This document shows, one piece after another, positions 53,101 to 62,677 of a DNA stretch of 64,000 bases (position 1 is the stretch's first letter; every line of letters begins with the position of its first letter). The position numbers and the translations under genes are program-made. This DNA is from Mesorhizobium_L sp035547755 (lineage in GTDB: Bacteria; Pseudomonadota; Alphaproteobacteria; Rhizobiales; Rhizobiaceae), in NCBI GenBank assembly GCA_035547755.1, contig DASZUG010000061.1, positions 1-64,000 on the forward strand, in the 5' to 3' direction. The notes beneath the pieces were generated by a model. It did no database searches. It was not told the origin of the DNA and was given only the letters and a program-made list of their open reading frames with translations.

Positions 53101-55658
53101 TGAAAATCTCGCCGCGCTTTGCCGGCGAGCTTCTGGTGACGGTCGGCGCCGACCGCCTGCTCGCCACCGAGATGGCGAGCGTGTCGAAGGGCGGCGCCAC
53201 GATCGACATCCCCGTCAAGGCGGACTGGGGCGCCGGCGCCTATGTCACCGCGACGCTCTTCCGTCCGGGCAACGGGCCAGAAACGCGCATGCCCGGCCGC
53301 GCCATCGGCGTCAAATGGCTGAAGCTCGATCCGGGACCACGCCGTCTCGGCGTGACGCTCGAAACGCCGCCCAGGGCCGAGCCGCGCAAGCCGCTCGTCA
53401 TCCCGGTGAAGCTCACCGGCCTGAAGCCGCGCGAGGAGGCCTATGTCACGGTGGCAGCCGTCGATGTCGGCATCCTCAACCTCACCCGCTACCAGCCGCC
53501 GGACCCCGAAGGCTGGTATTTCGGCCAGCGCCGCATGGGCATCGACATACGCGACATCTATGGGAGGCTGATCGACGGCTCGGCCGGCGCCATGGGCCGC
53601 ATCAGGACCGGCGGCGACGGCGCGCAGATGAGCGCTGAGGGCAGCCCGCCGACGCAAAAGCTCGTCGCTTCCTTCTCCGGCCCGGTGAAGGTGGACAATG
53701 ACGGCCGCGCCGTCGTCTCCTTCGATATCCCGCAGTTCAACGGCACGGTGCGCGTCATGGCCGTCGCCTGGTCGAAGACGGGTGTCGGCCATGCTGTTTC
53801 GGATGTAGTCATCCGCGATCCCGTCGTCGTGACGGCGAGCCTGCCGCGCTTCATGGCGCCCGGCGACCGGGCCGAAATGCGCCTCGACATCGCCAATACG
53901 GACGGGCCGGCCGGCGAATACACGCTGACCGTGACATCGAACGGCACGGTCAAGGCGGCGGACGACGCGCCCAGGACGGTGACGCTGGCGAAGGGCGAAC
54001 GAAAGGCGCTCACCGTTCCGCTGACCGCGTCGGCGGCCGGCAATGCCGCGATCACCGTGCGGCTTGCCAATGCGTCAGGCGTTTCGGCCGAACAGGTACT
54101 GCCCCTCCCCGTCCGCCCGGAGGTTCTCCCCGTCACGACGAGGCAGGTGATCAATCTGGCCGCCAATGGCGGCGCTATCACCATCGACAAGGAACTTTTG
54201 GCCTCGAGCCTGCTCGACGGCGCTTCCGTCAGCCTCGGCGTCTCGTCCTTGGCGGCTTTCGACGTGCCGTCGCTCCTGCTCTCGCTCGACCATTATCCCT
54301 ATGGCTGCGCCGAGCAGACGACGAGCCGCGCCCTTCCGCTTCTTTATGTCAGCGAAATGGCGAAATCCGCCGGGCTCCCGGATGACCCCGACCTCCACAA
54401 GCGCGTGCAGGACGCGATCTACAAGGTGCTGTCCTACCAGTCCTCTTCCGGCAGCTTCGGCCTGTGGGGGCCGGGCAGCGGCGACCTCTGGCTCGACGCC
54501 TATGTGAGCGATTTCCTCACCCGCGCGCGTGAGCAAGGTTACACCGTACCGGCGGAAGGCTTTTCGCAGGCGCTCGGCAATCTGCAGAACGCGCTCGCCT
54601 ACAACACCGACATCAAGGATCGCGGCAGCGAGATCGCCTATGCGCTTTATGTCCTCGCCCGCAACAGGAAGGCATCGATCGGCGATCTGCGCTATTACAC
54701 GGATACCGAGATGGCGAAATTCCCAAGCCCGATGGCGCGTGCCCAGCTTGCCGCCGCGCTGGCGCTTTACGGCGACACCAACCGCGCTGACGCCGCCTTC
54801 GCCTCGGCCCTCAACCTGGCGCGCCAGAAAGCGCCGGCCAACCGTGTCTCCTGGTCGGACTACGGTTCGACGCTGCGCGACGGCGCGGCGATGCTGGCGC
54901 TTGCGGCGGAGACCCGGCCCGCGCCCGCCATTATCCCGGCGATGATCAAGCTCGTCTCGACCGAACGCGCGTCCACGCGCTATCTGAGCACGCAGGACGA
55001 GGCCTGGATGGTGCTTGCCGCCCGCGCCATCAAGGCGGGCACGAAGGGCATCCAACTCGAGGTGAATGGACAGCCGCATGACGGCGCGTTCTCCGAGCGC
55101 GTCAGCGGAGCCGAGCTTCAGGAGACGCCGATCCGGCTCGTCAACAAGGGCGCCGATCCGGTGCAGGCGGTGGTGACGGCGGTCGCCGCGCCTGTACAGC
55201 CGCTTCCCGCCGGCGGCGACGGTTTTTCGATCGAGCGCGGCTACTACACGATGGACGGCAAGCCCGCCGACATCACCGAGGCGACGCAGAACGAGCGCTT
55301 CGTCGTCGTCATCAAGGCGACGGAGGACAACGCCTGGCCGTCACGCGTGCTGATCACCGACCTTCTGCCGGCGGGCTTCCAGATCGACAATCCGAGCCTC
55401 GTCGGCAGCGCGCAATTGTCGAATTTCGATTGGCTGAAGAACACCGACGTGGCGCATACGGAGTTCCGCGACGACCGCTTCGTCGCCGCCTTCGATCGCA
55501 CCGCAACGAGCCCGCGCGACATCACGGTCGCCTATGTCGTGCGCGCCGTCACGCCCGGCATCTACGCCCTGCCGGCGGCAAGCATCGAGGATATGTACCG
55601 CCCGCAATTCTCCGCCCGCACGGCGACCGGCACGATGGAGGTGAAAGCGGCGAAGTGA
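50163..55658 (+). CDS. Bacterial alpha-2-macroglobulin with N-terminal PAN domain and thioester
   Basis: A 1831-residue periplasmic protein of the YfhM type, thought to trap invading proteases after envelope damage. The Sec signal peptide ends at APALA; there is no lipobox, unlike E. coli YfhM. A PAN/apple-like module follows (residues about 30-98, cysteines 55, 59, 65, 77), then macroglobulin domains, and the reactive thioester motif CAEQ at residues 1382-1385. The ATG at 50163 has an AGGAGGGG site. The partner pbpC gene starts 43 bases downstream, the usual pairing. Confidence 0.93.
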   Translation: MSFSRARAFFLLVFTLCCAAPALADGDHRSIVTSQDSDYFGFDLRSEQNVTLDQCEASCLGDHSCRAFTYNQKAKWCFLKSDYNKLNPFKGAVAGKVVDLSAEPDMGAPATLSFLPASFSDEAVAYRQNIVTQNAPAQNGGAQNEGLNTLVAEASTLAANDPRTAMQKYAAALAITPDDSALWEGLAHAALKVKPVNAADQNDLASAATSAAYNGYLTSRIAKARADALAALAAGLDRREQYRPAIQAYKASLALANDPLVRGAYLDLKARKGFRIVDHTIDAENQTPRACVQFSDPLVKNGVDYTPFVTVDGSQPKAIDLEEKQICVDGLEHGKRYRITFRAGLPSAVGEVLESPASLDIYVRDRSPFIRFTGDNFILPGAGRHGIPLVSVNTGEADLQLYRVGDRALTQLLSSSDFLRQLYSYDIDQISDQMGESIWKGKIEIRSDLNKEVVTSFPVDQALPTRKPGVYLLTAVPSKQKASSDNIASQWFVVSNIGLSTYTGTDGITVFARSLATAKPLANVDLKLLARNNEVLGAAKTDANGRATFAPGLARAEGGLVPAVLTASLAGKDFDFLDMSQAGFDLSDRGVGGRAAPGALDVYAWTERGIYRAGETVHAAALARDDSSDAVDNLPLTFIFSRPDGVEDRRIVSNERSLGGHFADLELQPNAMRGTWHMSVYTDPKKAPVTEGMFLVEDFVPDRIEFDLTSNAQAIQRGQPTPVTVAGRFLYGAPASGLSLEGEVKLSTTREWKSFPGYQFGLADENADDDKDAMSMPLDDLPMTDDQGKATFDVTLDKLPSTTRLLDAEVVVRMREGGGRAVERHLALSIEPQHAMIGIRPAFSGDEVPEGSTAKFQVIAADPSGKKIDRTGLNWSLVKIERNYQWYRAKGSWNYEPVTYTKKIAGGKIDASASGEASISAPVDWGRYRLEVSTNDPAGPATSVEFDAGWYVAASSTETPDALEIALDKASYKAGETAHLKISPRFAGELLVTVGADRLLATEMASVSKGGATIDIPVKADWGAGAYVTATLFRPGNGPETRMPGRAIGVKWLKLDPGPRRLGVTLETPPRAEPRKPLVIPVKLTGLKPREEAYVTVAAVDVGILNLTRYQPPDPEGWYFGQRRMGIDIRDIYGRLIDGSAGAMGRIRTGGDGAQMSAEGSPPTQKLVASFSGPVKVDNDGRAVVSFDIPQFNGTVRVMAVAWSKTGVGHAVSDVVIRDPVVVTASLPRFMAPGDRAEMRLDIANTDGPAGEYTLTVTSNGTVKAADDAPRTVTLAKGERKALTVPLTASAAGNAAITVRLANASGVSAEQVLPLPVRPEVLPVTTRQVINLAANGGAITIDKELLASSLLDGASVSLGVSSLAAFDVPSLLLSLDHYPYGCAEQTTSRALPLLYVSEMAKSAGLPDDPDLHKRVQDAIYKVLSYQSSSGSFGLWGPGSGDLWLDAYVSDFLTRAREQGYTVPAEGFSQALGNLQNALAYNTDIKDRGSEIAYALYVLARNRKASIGDLRYYTDTEMAKFPSPMARAQLAAALALYGDTNRADAAFASALNLARQKAPANRVSWSDYGSTLRDGAAMLALAAETRPAPAIIPAMIKLVSTERASTRYLSTQDEAWMVLAARAIKAGTKGIQLEVNGQPHDGAFSERVSGAELQETPIRLVNKGADPVQAVVTAVAAPVQPLPAGGDGFSIERGYYTMDGKPADITEATQNERFVVVIKATEDNAWPSRVLITDLLPAGFQIDNPSLVGSAQLSNFDWLKNTDVAHTEFRDDRFVAAFDRTATSPRDITVAYVVRAVTPGIYALPAASIEDMYRPQFSARTATGTMEVKAAK

Positions 55659-55701
55659 TGGGTATGGGGGTGATATCGACGAAGGCTTTCGGCGCGTTGC
55701 C

Positions 55702-57780
55702 ATGACCCGCTGGAGCACCATCGGCATCGCTGTTCTCTGCGCCATCCTCCTCTCCATCAGCGCCGCCTACAGCCTCGCCGCCCTCGACCGCGCCTATCCA
55801 CCGCCGCTCAAGGAACTCACCTCCGTCTCGACGGAAGTCGTCGGCCGCGACGGCGAATTGCTCCGCGCCTTCGCCACGCCGGAAGGACGATGGCGTCTTG
55901 AAACGCATCTCGACGACATCGATCCAAAACTCGTCCGCATGCTGATCGCCTATGAGGACAAGCATTTCTACACCCATCGCGGCATCGATGTGCCGGCGCT
56001 TTTCCGCGCCGCCGCGCAGTGGATCAGGAACGGCCGGATTGTCTCCGGCGGCTCGACCCTCACCATGCAACTGGCGCGCCTGATCGAGCCGCGCAGCGAG
56101 CGCAGCGTCGCCGCCAAGCTCCGCCAGATCCTGCGCGCCCTCCAGATCGAGCGGCAGCTGACGAAGAAACAGATACTGGAAGCCTATCTGACGCTGGCTC
56201 CTTATGGCGGCAATCTCGAAGGCGTGCGCGCCGCTTCGCTTGCCTATTTCGGCAAGGAACCGAAACGCCTGACGGTGGCGCAAGCGGCGCTCCTCGTCGC
56301 CCTGCCGCAACTGCCGGAGAGACGCCGGCCCGACCGCAACCGCGCCGACGCGCTCTCTGCCCGCAACCGGGTCCTGAATCGCGTCGCGGCGGCCGGCCTT
56401 TTCGGCAAGCACGAGGTTTTGCGCGCTGAGGAAGAGCCTGTGCCGGCAACGCGCCATGAACTGCCGGCGCTCGCCGCACAGGCCGCGGCGGAAGCCATGC
56501 GCGCCGACCCTTCTGCACACCGGATCAGACTGACGATCAGCCGCCGGGTTCAGCAAGGGCTTGAAAGCGTGGCGCGTGATGCGGCTGTCCACACCGGTCC
56601 GAAGCTTTCCGTGGCCATGGTCATGGCGGATGCGAAAACCGGCGAAATATTGGGCGAGGTCGGAGCGGCGGACTTTTTCGACGCCTCGCGTTCGGGCTGG
56701 ATCGACATGACGCGCGCCATCCGTTCGCCCGGTTCGACGCTCAAGCCCTTCATCTACGGCCTTGCCTTCGAGGAAGGGCTGATCGCGCAGCAGACGATCA
56801 TCGCCGACAAGCCGGCCGATTTCGACGGCTACCGGCCGCGGAATTTCGATATGGGCTATCAGGGCGACGTGTCGATCAGGCAAGCCCTGCAGATGTCGCT
56901 CAACGTGCCGGCGATCCGCATCCTCGACGCCGTCGGCCCGCTCCGGCTGCTTGCCCGTTTCAGGCAGGCCGGCGTCCATGCCGTCCTTCCGAAGGACGAA
57001 GCGCCCGGTTTGGCAATCGGCCTCGGCGGCATCGGCATCAGCCTGCGCGATCTCGTCCAGCTCTATACCGCGCTTGCCAACCAGGGCGAGGTTTCACCCC
57101 TGCACGACAAGCCGCTCGCCGGCGGTAATGCGCAGGCCAAAAGGCTGATCGATCCTGTCGCGACCTGGCAGGTGGGCGACATCCTTTCCGGCGTCATGCC
57201 GCCGCTCGAGGCCCCGCGGATCGGCATCGCCTACAAGACCGGCACCAGCTACGGCTATCGCGACGCTTGGTCGATAGGCTTCGACGGCCGCCATGTACTC
57301 GGCGTCTGGATCGGGCGGCCGGATGGCGGACCCGTGCCGGGGCTCGCCGGCTATGTCTCCGCCGCGCCGATCCTGTTCCAGGCCTTCACGCGCTCCGGCC
57401 TGCCGATCGTGCCGCTGCCGCAAGCGCCCGCCGGTGCCCTGCGGCAGGCCCGTGCCGACCTGCCGATTACCTTGCAGCGTTTCACTGCGCCGGGCGAACT
57501 TCCCCCCCTTCAAGCCATGGTCGAGCCGCCGCCGCGCATCATCTTCCCGCCAAACGGCGCGAGGATGGACCTGGAAGCCGATGGCGACGCGCATCAGCCG
57601 CTCGTGCTCAAGCTCCAGGGCGGCCGCGCGCCGTTCCGCTGGCTGGCCAACGGCAAGCCGCTCGCTGGCCTCTCGCGCAAACGGGTGACTGATTGGACGC
57701 CGGACGGCAGCGGCTCCTCGACGCTCACCGTCATCGACGCAGCGGGCCGCGCCGCGAGCGTCACCGTCTATATCCAATAG
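55702..57780 (+). CDS. pbpC: Penicillin-binding protein 1C
   Basis: A 692-residue bifunctional peptidoglycan synthase. After an N-terminal anchor (residues about 7-28) comes a GT51 glycosyltransferase domain with the catalytic E85 in YEDKHFYTHRGID, a transpeptidase domain with S345xxK348, SLN (399-401) and KTGTS (512-516), and a C-terminal BiPBP_C domain. It is the classical partner of the upstream alpha-2-macroglobulin: PBP1C would repair the wall while the trap handles proteases. Confidence 0.95.
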   Translation: MTRWSTIGIAVLCAILLSISAAYSLAALDRAYPPPLKELTSVSTEVVGRDGELLRAFATPEGRWRLETHLDDIDPKLVRMLIAYEDKHFYTHRGIDVPALFRAAAQWIRNGRIVSGGSTLTMQLARLIEPRSERSVAAKLRQILRALQIERQLTKKQILEAYLTLAPYGGNLEGVRAASLAYFGKEPKRLTVAQAALLVALPQLPERRRPDRNRADALSARNRVLNRVAAAGLFGKHEVLRAEEEPVPATRHELPALAAQAAAEAMRADPSAHRIRLTISRRVQQGLESVARDAAVHTGPKLSVAMVMADAKTGEILGEVGAADFFDASRSGWIDMTRAIRSPGSTLKPFIYGLAFEEGLIAQQTIIADKPADFDGYRPRNFDMGYQGDVSIRQALQMSLNVPAIRILDAVGPLRLLARFRQAGVHAVLPKDEAPGLAIGLGGIGISLRDLVQLYTALANQGEVSPLHDKPLAGGNAQAKRLIDPVATWQVGDILSGVMPPLEAPRIGIAYKTGTSYGYRDAWSIGFDGRHVLGVWIGRPDGGPVPGLAGYVSAAPILFQAFTRSGLPIVPLPQAPAGALRQARADLPITLQRFTAPGELPPLQAMVEPPPRIIFPPNGARMDLEADGDAHQPLVLKLQGGRAPFRWLANGKPLAGLSRKRVTDWTPDGSGSSTLTVIDAAGRAASVTVYIQ

Positions 57781-57812
57781 ACACGGCGCTCACGTTCACT
57801 TGTTGTATTGGG

Positions 57813-57918
57813 TGCGTCCTTCGAGGCCCGCTTCGCGGTCGCCTCAGGATGAGGAAGTCTGGCGCCAGCGGTCCTCATCCTGAGGTGCTCGCCCGAAAGG
57901 CGAGCCTCGAAGGACGCA
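57813..57918. repeat. CCTCATCCTGAGG-type palindromic element, copy 4
   Basis: Outer arms TGCGTCCTTCGAGGC and GCCTCGAAGGACGCA, inner arms GCCTCAGGATGAGG and CCTCATCCTGAGG, around a short loop. It lies just after pbpC and before the hemolysin-III gene. Confidence 0.75.
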
Positions 57919-58015
57919 CTGAACGCCACCTCATTATCAGCCCGAATGCGGCGGATCGTCACGACATCGTGCGATTGTCAAAAGGCTGTCGCGTTCTACG
58001 TCCTATAAAGATGCC

Positions 58016-58702
58016 ATGACTGAAGAATTCGCCGAACGGATCGTTGCCTTCCTGCCGCGCTATCGATGCACGCGCGAGGAGTTGATCGCCGACGGCATCG
58101 TCCACGCCGTCGGATTGATCCTCGCGGCCGCCGCAAGTTCTGTTCTGCTCGCCTATGCTGGCTTCCACGCGGCGGGTCATGAATATCTCGCGACGATCTT
58201 CTACGTGGCTTCGCTGCTGACGGCGCTATCGTTGTCCTGTGCCTATAATATGCTGCCGCTGTCGCGGGCGAAGCGGCTGCTGCGGCGCTTCGACCACGCC
58301 GCCATCTACCTCCTGATCGCCGGCACTTACACGGCTTTCCTGTCGCAGATAGCGGACCGCTCGCTGGCCCGGACCATGTTGCTGGCGGTGTGGAGCGCGG
58401 CAGGCTTCGGCATGGCGCTGAAACTGTTCCTGCCAGGGCGCTTCGACCGGCTGGCCGTCGGCTTCTATCTGGCGCTCGGCTGGTGCGGCCTTGCGATCGT
58501 CCCCAACCTCGCCGCCAGCCTGCCGGGAACCGCGCTTTGGATGATCCTCGCCGGCGGCATCGTCTATTCGGCCGGCGTCATCTTCTATCTGCGCCCGCAG
58601 CTCCGTTTCAGCACGGCGCTATGGCACGGCTTCGTGCTCATGGGCGTCGTTCTGCATCTCGGCGCCGTCTTGGACAGCCTCATCATCGCCCGTCTGAGCT
58701 GA
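58016..58702 (+). CDS. Hemolysin III (PAQR-family) membrane protein
   Basis: A 228-residue protein with seven hydrophobic segments. The conserved histidine-bearing motifs of the PAQR superfamily are visible: ADGIVHAVGLIL, RRFDHAAIYLLIAGTY and LWHGFVLMGVVLHLGAV. Relatives may be metal-dependent hydrolases acting on lipids; the role here is unknown. Its stop is 11 bases from the convergent Fsr-like gene. Confidence 0.9.
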   Translation: MTEEFAERIVAFLPRYRCTREELIADGIVHAVGLILAAAASSVLLAYAGFHAAGHEYLATIFYVASLLTALSLSCAYNMLPLSRAKRLLRRFDHAAIYLLIAGTYTAFLSQIADRSLARTMLLAVWSAAGFGMALKLFLPGRFDRLAVGFYLALGWCGLAIVPNLAASLPGTALWMILAGGIVYSAGVIFYLRPQLRFSTALWHGFVLMGVVLHLGAVLDSLIIARLS

Positions 58703-58713
58703 CCTTTTTGCTG

Positions 58714-59955
58714 TCAGGCCGCGGCCTTGCGCAAATGTTGCCGCGGCCCCTCTATGTTCGGCAGGAACACGGTGAGAAGCCCGATCGCCGGCAGGTAGGA
58801 GCACATCGAATAGACGAAATCGATGCCCTTCATATCGGCAAGCATGCCAAGACCCGCCGCCCCGATGCCGCCCATGCCGAAGGCAAAGCCGAAGAAGATG
58901 CCGGCGATCATCCCGACGCGTCCCGGCAGCAATTCCTGCGCATAGACGATGATGGCAGGGAAGGCCGAAGCCAGGATGACGCCGATGATGACGGTCAGGA
59001 CCACCGTGCCGGCAAGGCCGCAATAGGGCAGCGCCAGCGTGAACGGCAGGACACCCAGGATCGACGCCCAGATCACATATTTGCGGCCGAAACGGTCGCC
59101 CAGCGGCCCGCCGATGATCGTTCCCGCCGCCACCGCCGCCAGGAACACGAAGAGCAGGATCTGGCCCGTCTGCACGGAGACATGGAATTTATGGACCGTG
59201 TAGAAGATGTAGTAGCTGGTGATGCTGGCGAGATAGATATATTTCGAGAAAACCAGCAGGGCGAGCACGACGAGCGTCGCAATCACACGTGCCTGCGGCA
59301 GTTCGACCTGGACGGCTCTCGCCTTCGATGCCCGGGCCACGGAGGCATGATTGCGCTTGTACCAGCCGCCGACATTCCACAGAACGAACATGCCGAGAAG
59401 CGCGGCGACCGAAAACCAGGCGAGGCTGATCTGGCCGTGCGGCAGAACGATGAAGGCGGCAAGCAGCGGTCCGATCGAACTCCCCACATTGCCTCCGACC
59501 TGAAACACCGATTGCGCCAGGCCATGCCGACCGCCGGAGGCCATGCGCGCGACGCGGGACGCGTCCGGATGGAAGATCGACGATCCGATGCCGACCATCG
59601 AGGCGCCGATGAGGAGGATCCAGTAATGCGAGGCCGAAGCCAGGAGAAGGAGGCCGACAAGCGTGAATCCCATGCCGCAGAACAGCGCGTAAGGCTGCGG
59701 TCGCTTGTCGGTGACGATGCCGACAATCGGCTGCAGAAGCGAAGCGGTGCCCTGGAAGGTCAGCGTCAGGATGCCGATCTGGGCGAAGCTCAGCGCATAA
59801 TTGGTCTTCAGCATCGGATAGATCGCCGGAAGCAACGATTGCATCACATCATTGAGGAAGTGACAGAAAGCCAGCGCCGAAAGCACGGCAACCACCGTCT
59901 GGTCCGCGGCGTTTTTGTCCGCCATCGTCGCGTTCTGAGACAAGCCAAGCTCCAT
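58714..59955 (-). CDS. MFS efflux protein, fosmidomycin-resistance (Fsr)-like
   Basis: A 413-residue 12-helix transporter. The region ALAFCHFLNDVMQSLLPAIYPMLK and the motif DKRPQPYALFCGMGFTLVG are highly characteristic of the Fsr group. These proteins export fosmidomycin and other small drugs. It is divergent from an AraC-type regulator gene, which may control it. The ATG at 59955 is used; ATG at 59925 is also possible. Confidence 0.9.
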   Translation of the reverse strand: MELGLSQNATMADKNAADQTVVAVLSALAFCHFLNDVMQSLLPAIYPMLKTNYALSFAQIGILTLTFQGTASLLQPIVGIVTDKRPQPYALFCGMGFTLVGLLLLASASHYWILLIGASMVGIGSSIFHPDASRVARMASGGRHGLAQSVFQVGGNVGSSIGPLLAAFIVLPHGQISLAWFSVAALLGMFVLWNVGGWYKRNHASVARASKARAVQVELPQARVIATLVVLALLVFSKYIYLASITSYYIFYTVHKFHVSVQTGQILLFVFLAAVAAGTIIGGPLGDRFGRKYVIWASILGVLPFTLALPYCGLAGTVVLTVIIGVILASAFPAIIVYAQELLPGRVGMIAGIFFGFAFGMGGIGAAGLGMLADMKGIDFVYSMCSYLPAIGLLTVFLPNIEGPRQHLRKAAA

Positions 59956-60081
59956 TCGTAGACTTCGGGAACGGTCCGGCCGCGCTTCGGCATGGGACGG
60001 CTCCCCGGACCGCTATATAGCGCCTTGCCGATCGACCTGCTTTCGTGGATAGATCAACTTTCTTCGCGATTGGGTCAGAAA

Positions 60082-60870
60082 ATGACTTACCTCGATAACG
60101 CCTCGCTCGAGGCCGTTCCACGGCCGATCGTGGCCCGGAGCGGCGAATACCCGGCCGGCGATGTCATCCTGCCGCATGAGCATCGCCGCTCGCAGCTTCT
60201 CTGCGCCCTATCCGGCGTGGCCATCGTTTCCGCCGAGCACAATCGCTGGCTGATCCCGCCCGATCATGCTTTGTGGATCCCCGCCGGCACGCGGCATTCC
60301 GTCGAGGCGATCGAGCATTTGACGACGGGATCGGTCTATGTCGAACCGGAAGCGCTTTCGGCACGACCCGCCCGCAGCCATGTGGTGCGCATGACCGAAT
60401 TGATGAAGAGCTTGATCATCGAGGCCGTCCGTCAACCACCGGAATATGATCCGCAAAGCCGGGCCGGCCTGATCATGGCGCTGATCATGGCCGAACTGCC
60501 GCTCCTGCCCGACATGCCGCTCAGCCTGCCACTGCCGCGGGAGCCGCGTCTGGCGGCGCTTTGCCGAAAGTTCCTGTCCGCCCCCTCGGCGCATGAGACC
60601 ATCGATGGTTGGGCGAAGGCGATGGCGATGAGCCGAAGCGCTTTCACGCGGACCTTTCGCCGGGAAACAGGCCTCTCCGTCGTGGAATGGCGCCAGCAGG
60701 CGTGCCTGCTTGCCGCCCTGCCCCGTCTCGTCGCCGGCGAGAAGGTCAGCGCCATCGCCTACGATCTCGGCTATGAAAGCGCCGCCGCCTTCACCACCAT
60801 GTTCAAGCGCGTCACCGGCATGCCGCCCCGACAATATCTGAGCGCCAGCGCCTCCCGTCATGATGGCTAA
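60082..60870 (+). CDS. AraC-family regulator with cupin sensor
   Basis: A 262-residue regulator. The N-terminal cupin part (PHEHRRSQLLCALSGVAIV, PPDHALWIPAGTRHSVEAI) is followed by a C-terminal AraC helix-turn-helix pair (about residues 160-258: MSRSAFTRTFRRETGLSVVEW, IAYDLGYESAAAFTTMFKRVTGMPPRQYL). It probably regulates the divergent Fsr-like efflux gene; the 126-base spacer holds no clear operator that I could identify. Confidence 0.88.
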   Translation: MTYLDNASLEAVPRPIVARSGEYPAGDVILPHEHRRSQLLCALSGVAIVSAEHNRWLIPPDHALWIPAGTRHSVEAIEHLTTGSVYVEPEALSARPARSHVVRMTELMKSLIIEAVRQPPEYDPQSRAGLIMALIMAELPLLPDMPLSLPLPREPRLAALCRKFLSAPSAHETIDGWAKAMAMSRSAFTRTFRRETGLSVVEWRQQACLLAALPRLVAGEKVSAIAYDLGYESAAAFTTMFKRVTGMPPRQYLSASASRHDG

Positions 60871-61069
60871 GGGAACGCGACAGCTCCGGCAAGTCTCGCG
60901 CCTGCAAGCATGACAGCCAGCTAAATTAAGCCGCAAAGGCACGGTCGAATGGCCTGTGGACAATGGCGGCGGTCACTCTTCGTTAAGTGTTTCTAAACGA
61001 CTTGGCCCGCTTAGGCGGAAGGAATGGTATCCACGAGGAATACTGCGTGGACGGCGGGAGAGGCGGCGG

Positions 61070-62677
61070 GTGCGGAATTTCAGGATTTCCCGACGAAATT
61101 TACTCGCCACGGCGGGGCTTTCGGCGACGGCGTCGATCCTGCCCGGCATGCTTCGCGCCGAAGCGCCCCATCGCGGCGGCCGCCTGACGGTTGCCGCCGA
61201 TTCGGAACCGGACAACCTCAATCCCGCCATCGTCGCGTCAAACGGTGTTTTCTTCGTCGCCAGCAAAATCGTCGAGCCGCTGGCGGAGGCATCCTACACC
61301 GGCAAGCATGGACTTGCCCCCCGGCTCGCCACCCATTGGGAGGCGGCGGACAACGGGCTCAGTATCGCCTTCCATCTGCGCGAGGGCGTCAGTTGGCATG
61401 ACGGCCAGCCCTTCACCTCCGCCGACGTCGCCTTTTCGGCGATGGAAATGTGGCAGACACTGCAGAATTTGGGATCCGTCGTCTTCAGGGATTTGAAGAC
61501 GGTGGATACGCCGGACGACCATATAGCGGTGTTGCGGTTTTCCGAACCGACTCCGCTGCAATTGATCCGCCACGCCCTTCCTTCGTTGACGAGCGTCGTT
61601 CCGAAGCATGCGTTCAAAGGCACCGACATCGCGCAGAATCCGATCAACAACCGACCGATAGGAACCGGCCCGTTCCAGTTCGCCGAACATCGGCAGGGCG
61701 AATATTACCGCCTCGTCCGCAACAATTCCTATTGGGACAAGCCGTTGCCCTACCTCCAGGAAATCGTCTATCGCGTTCTGCCCGACCGATCCGCTGCCGC
61801 GAGCATGCTGAAGGCCGGGGAAATCGACCTCGCCGCCTTTTCCGCGGTTCCTCTCGCCGATTTGAAGGAGATTGCGCAGGAGAACGGCCTTGCGGTCGTC
61901 ACCAAGGGCTATGAGGCATCGACCTACCAACTCATCATAGAGATCAATCACCGCCGCGAGGAACTGGCCGATCTGGCGGTACGCCAGGCGATCGCCCATG
62001 CGATCGACAAGAACTACGTCGTCAACACCATCTTTTGCGGCTATGCCACGCCCGCGACCGGCCCCATTCCGAAAACCGCCACGGAATTCTATACGTCCGA
62101 AGTGACGGAATATGCCTTCGACGTCGCAGAAGCGAACCGTCTCCTCGACAAGGCGGGCTACAAGCGCGACGGAAACGGCATGCGTTTCAGCCTGAAGCTT
62201 CTTCCCGCACCCTATTTCCATGAGACGCGCGCTTTCGGCGTCTATCTCAGCGAGGCGCTTGCTGCGATCGGCATAGACGCCACGATCGTGAACCACGACG
62301 CCGCCGCGCATATCAAGGCGGTCTATATGGACCACACTTTCGATCTTGCCGTGGCGCCGCCCGTTTTCCGCGGCGATCCGGCCATCTCGACCACCATCCT
62401 TGTGGAAGGCGGTATTCCCGACGGCGTGCCCTTCTCAAACCAGGGAGGCTATGACAATCCCAAGCTCGACGCGCTGATCGGCAAGGCCGCGACCACGCTC
62501 GACGAGGGTGAGCGAACGGACCTCTACCATCTCTTCCAGAAGATCGTCACGGACGACCTGCCCCTCATCAATATCGTCGACTGGACCTTCACCAGCGTCG
62601 CCCGAAACACGATACACAACATCGCGGACAATCCGCGCTGGGCGGTATCGAACTGGGTCGATACATGGATGGGGTGA
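61070..62677 (+). CDS. Orphan Tat-exported peptide-type ABC substrate-binding protein
   Basis: A 535-residue SBP_bac_5 protein with a twin-arginine signal (ISRRNLLATAGLSATASIL). The core LRLREGVSWHDGQPFTSADVAF-type segment and RPIGTGPFQFAEHRQGEYY are family-typical. The start is GTG at 61070 with a GGGAGAG site. No permease or ATPase gene lies next to it in the window, so it may use the importer at 42916-49805 or one encoded elsewhere. Confidence 0.88.
   Translation: MRNFRISRRNLLATAGLSATASILPGMLRAEAPHRGGRLTVAADSEPDNLNPAIVASNGVFFVASKIVEPLAEASYTGKHGLAPRLATHWEAADNGLSIAFHLREGVSWHDGQPFTSADVAFSAMEMWQTLQNLGSVVFRDLKTVDTPDDHIAVLRFSEPTPLQLIRHALPSLTSVVPKHAFKGTDIAQNPINNRPIGTGPFQFAEHRQGEYYRLVRNNSYWDKPLPYLQEIVYRVLPDRSAAASMLKAGEIDLAAFSAVPLADLKEIAQENGLAVVTKGYEASTYQLIIEINHRREELADLAVRQAIAHAIDKNYVVNTIFCGYATPATGPIPKTATEFYTSEVTEYAFDVAEANRLLDKAGYKRDGNGMRFSLKLLPAPYFHETRAFGVYLSEALAAIGIDATIVNHDAAAHIKAVYMDHTFDLAVAPPVFRGDPAISTTILVEGGIPDGVPFSNQGGYDNPKLDALIGKAATTLDEGERTDLYHLFQKIVTDDLPLINIVDWTFTSVARNTIHNIADNPRWAVSNWVDTWMG

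Noticed and set aside
55549..56979. 476-codon minus-strand frame opposite pbpC
   Set aside because: Shadow frame; the plus strand has all glycosyltransferase and transpeptidase motifs in order.
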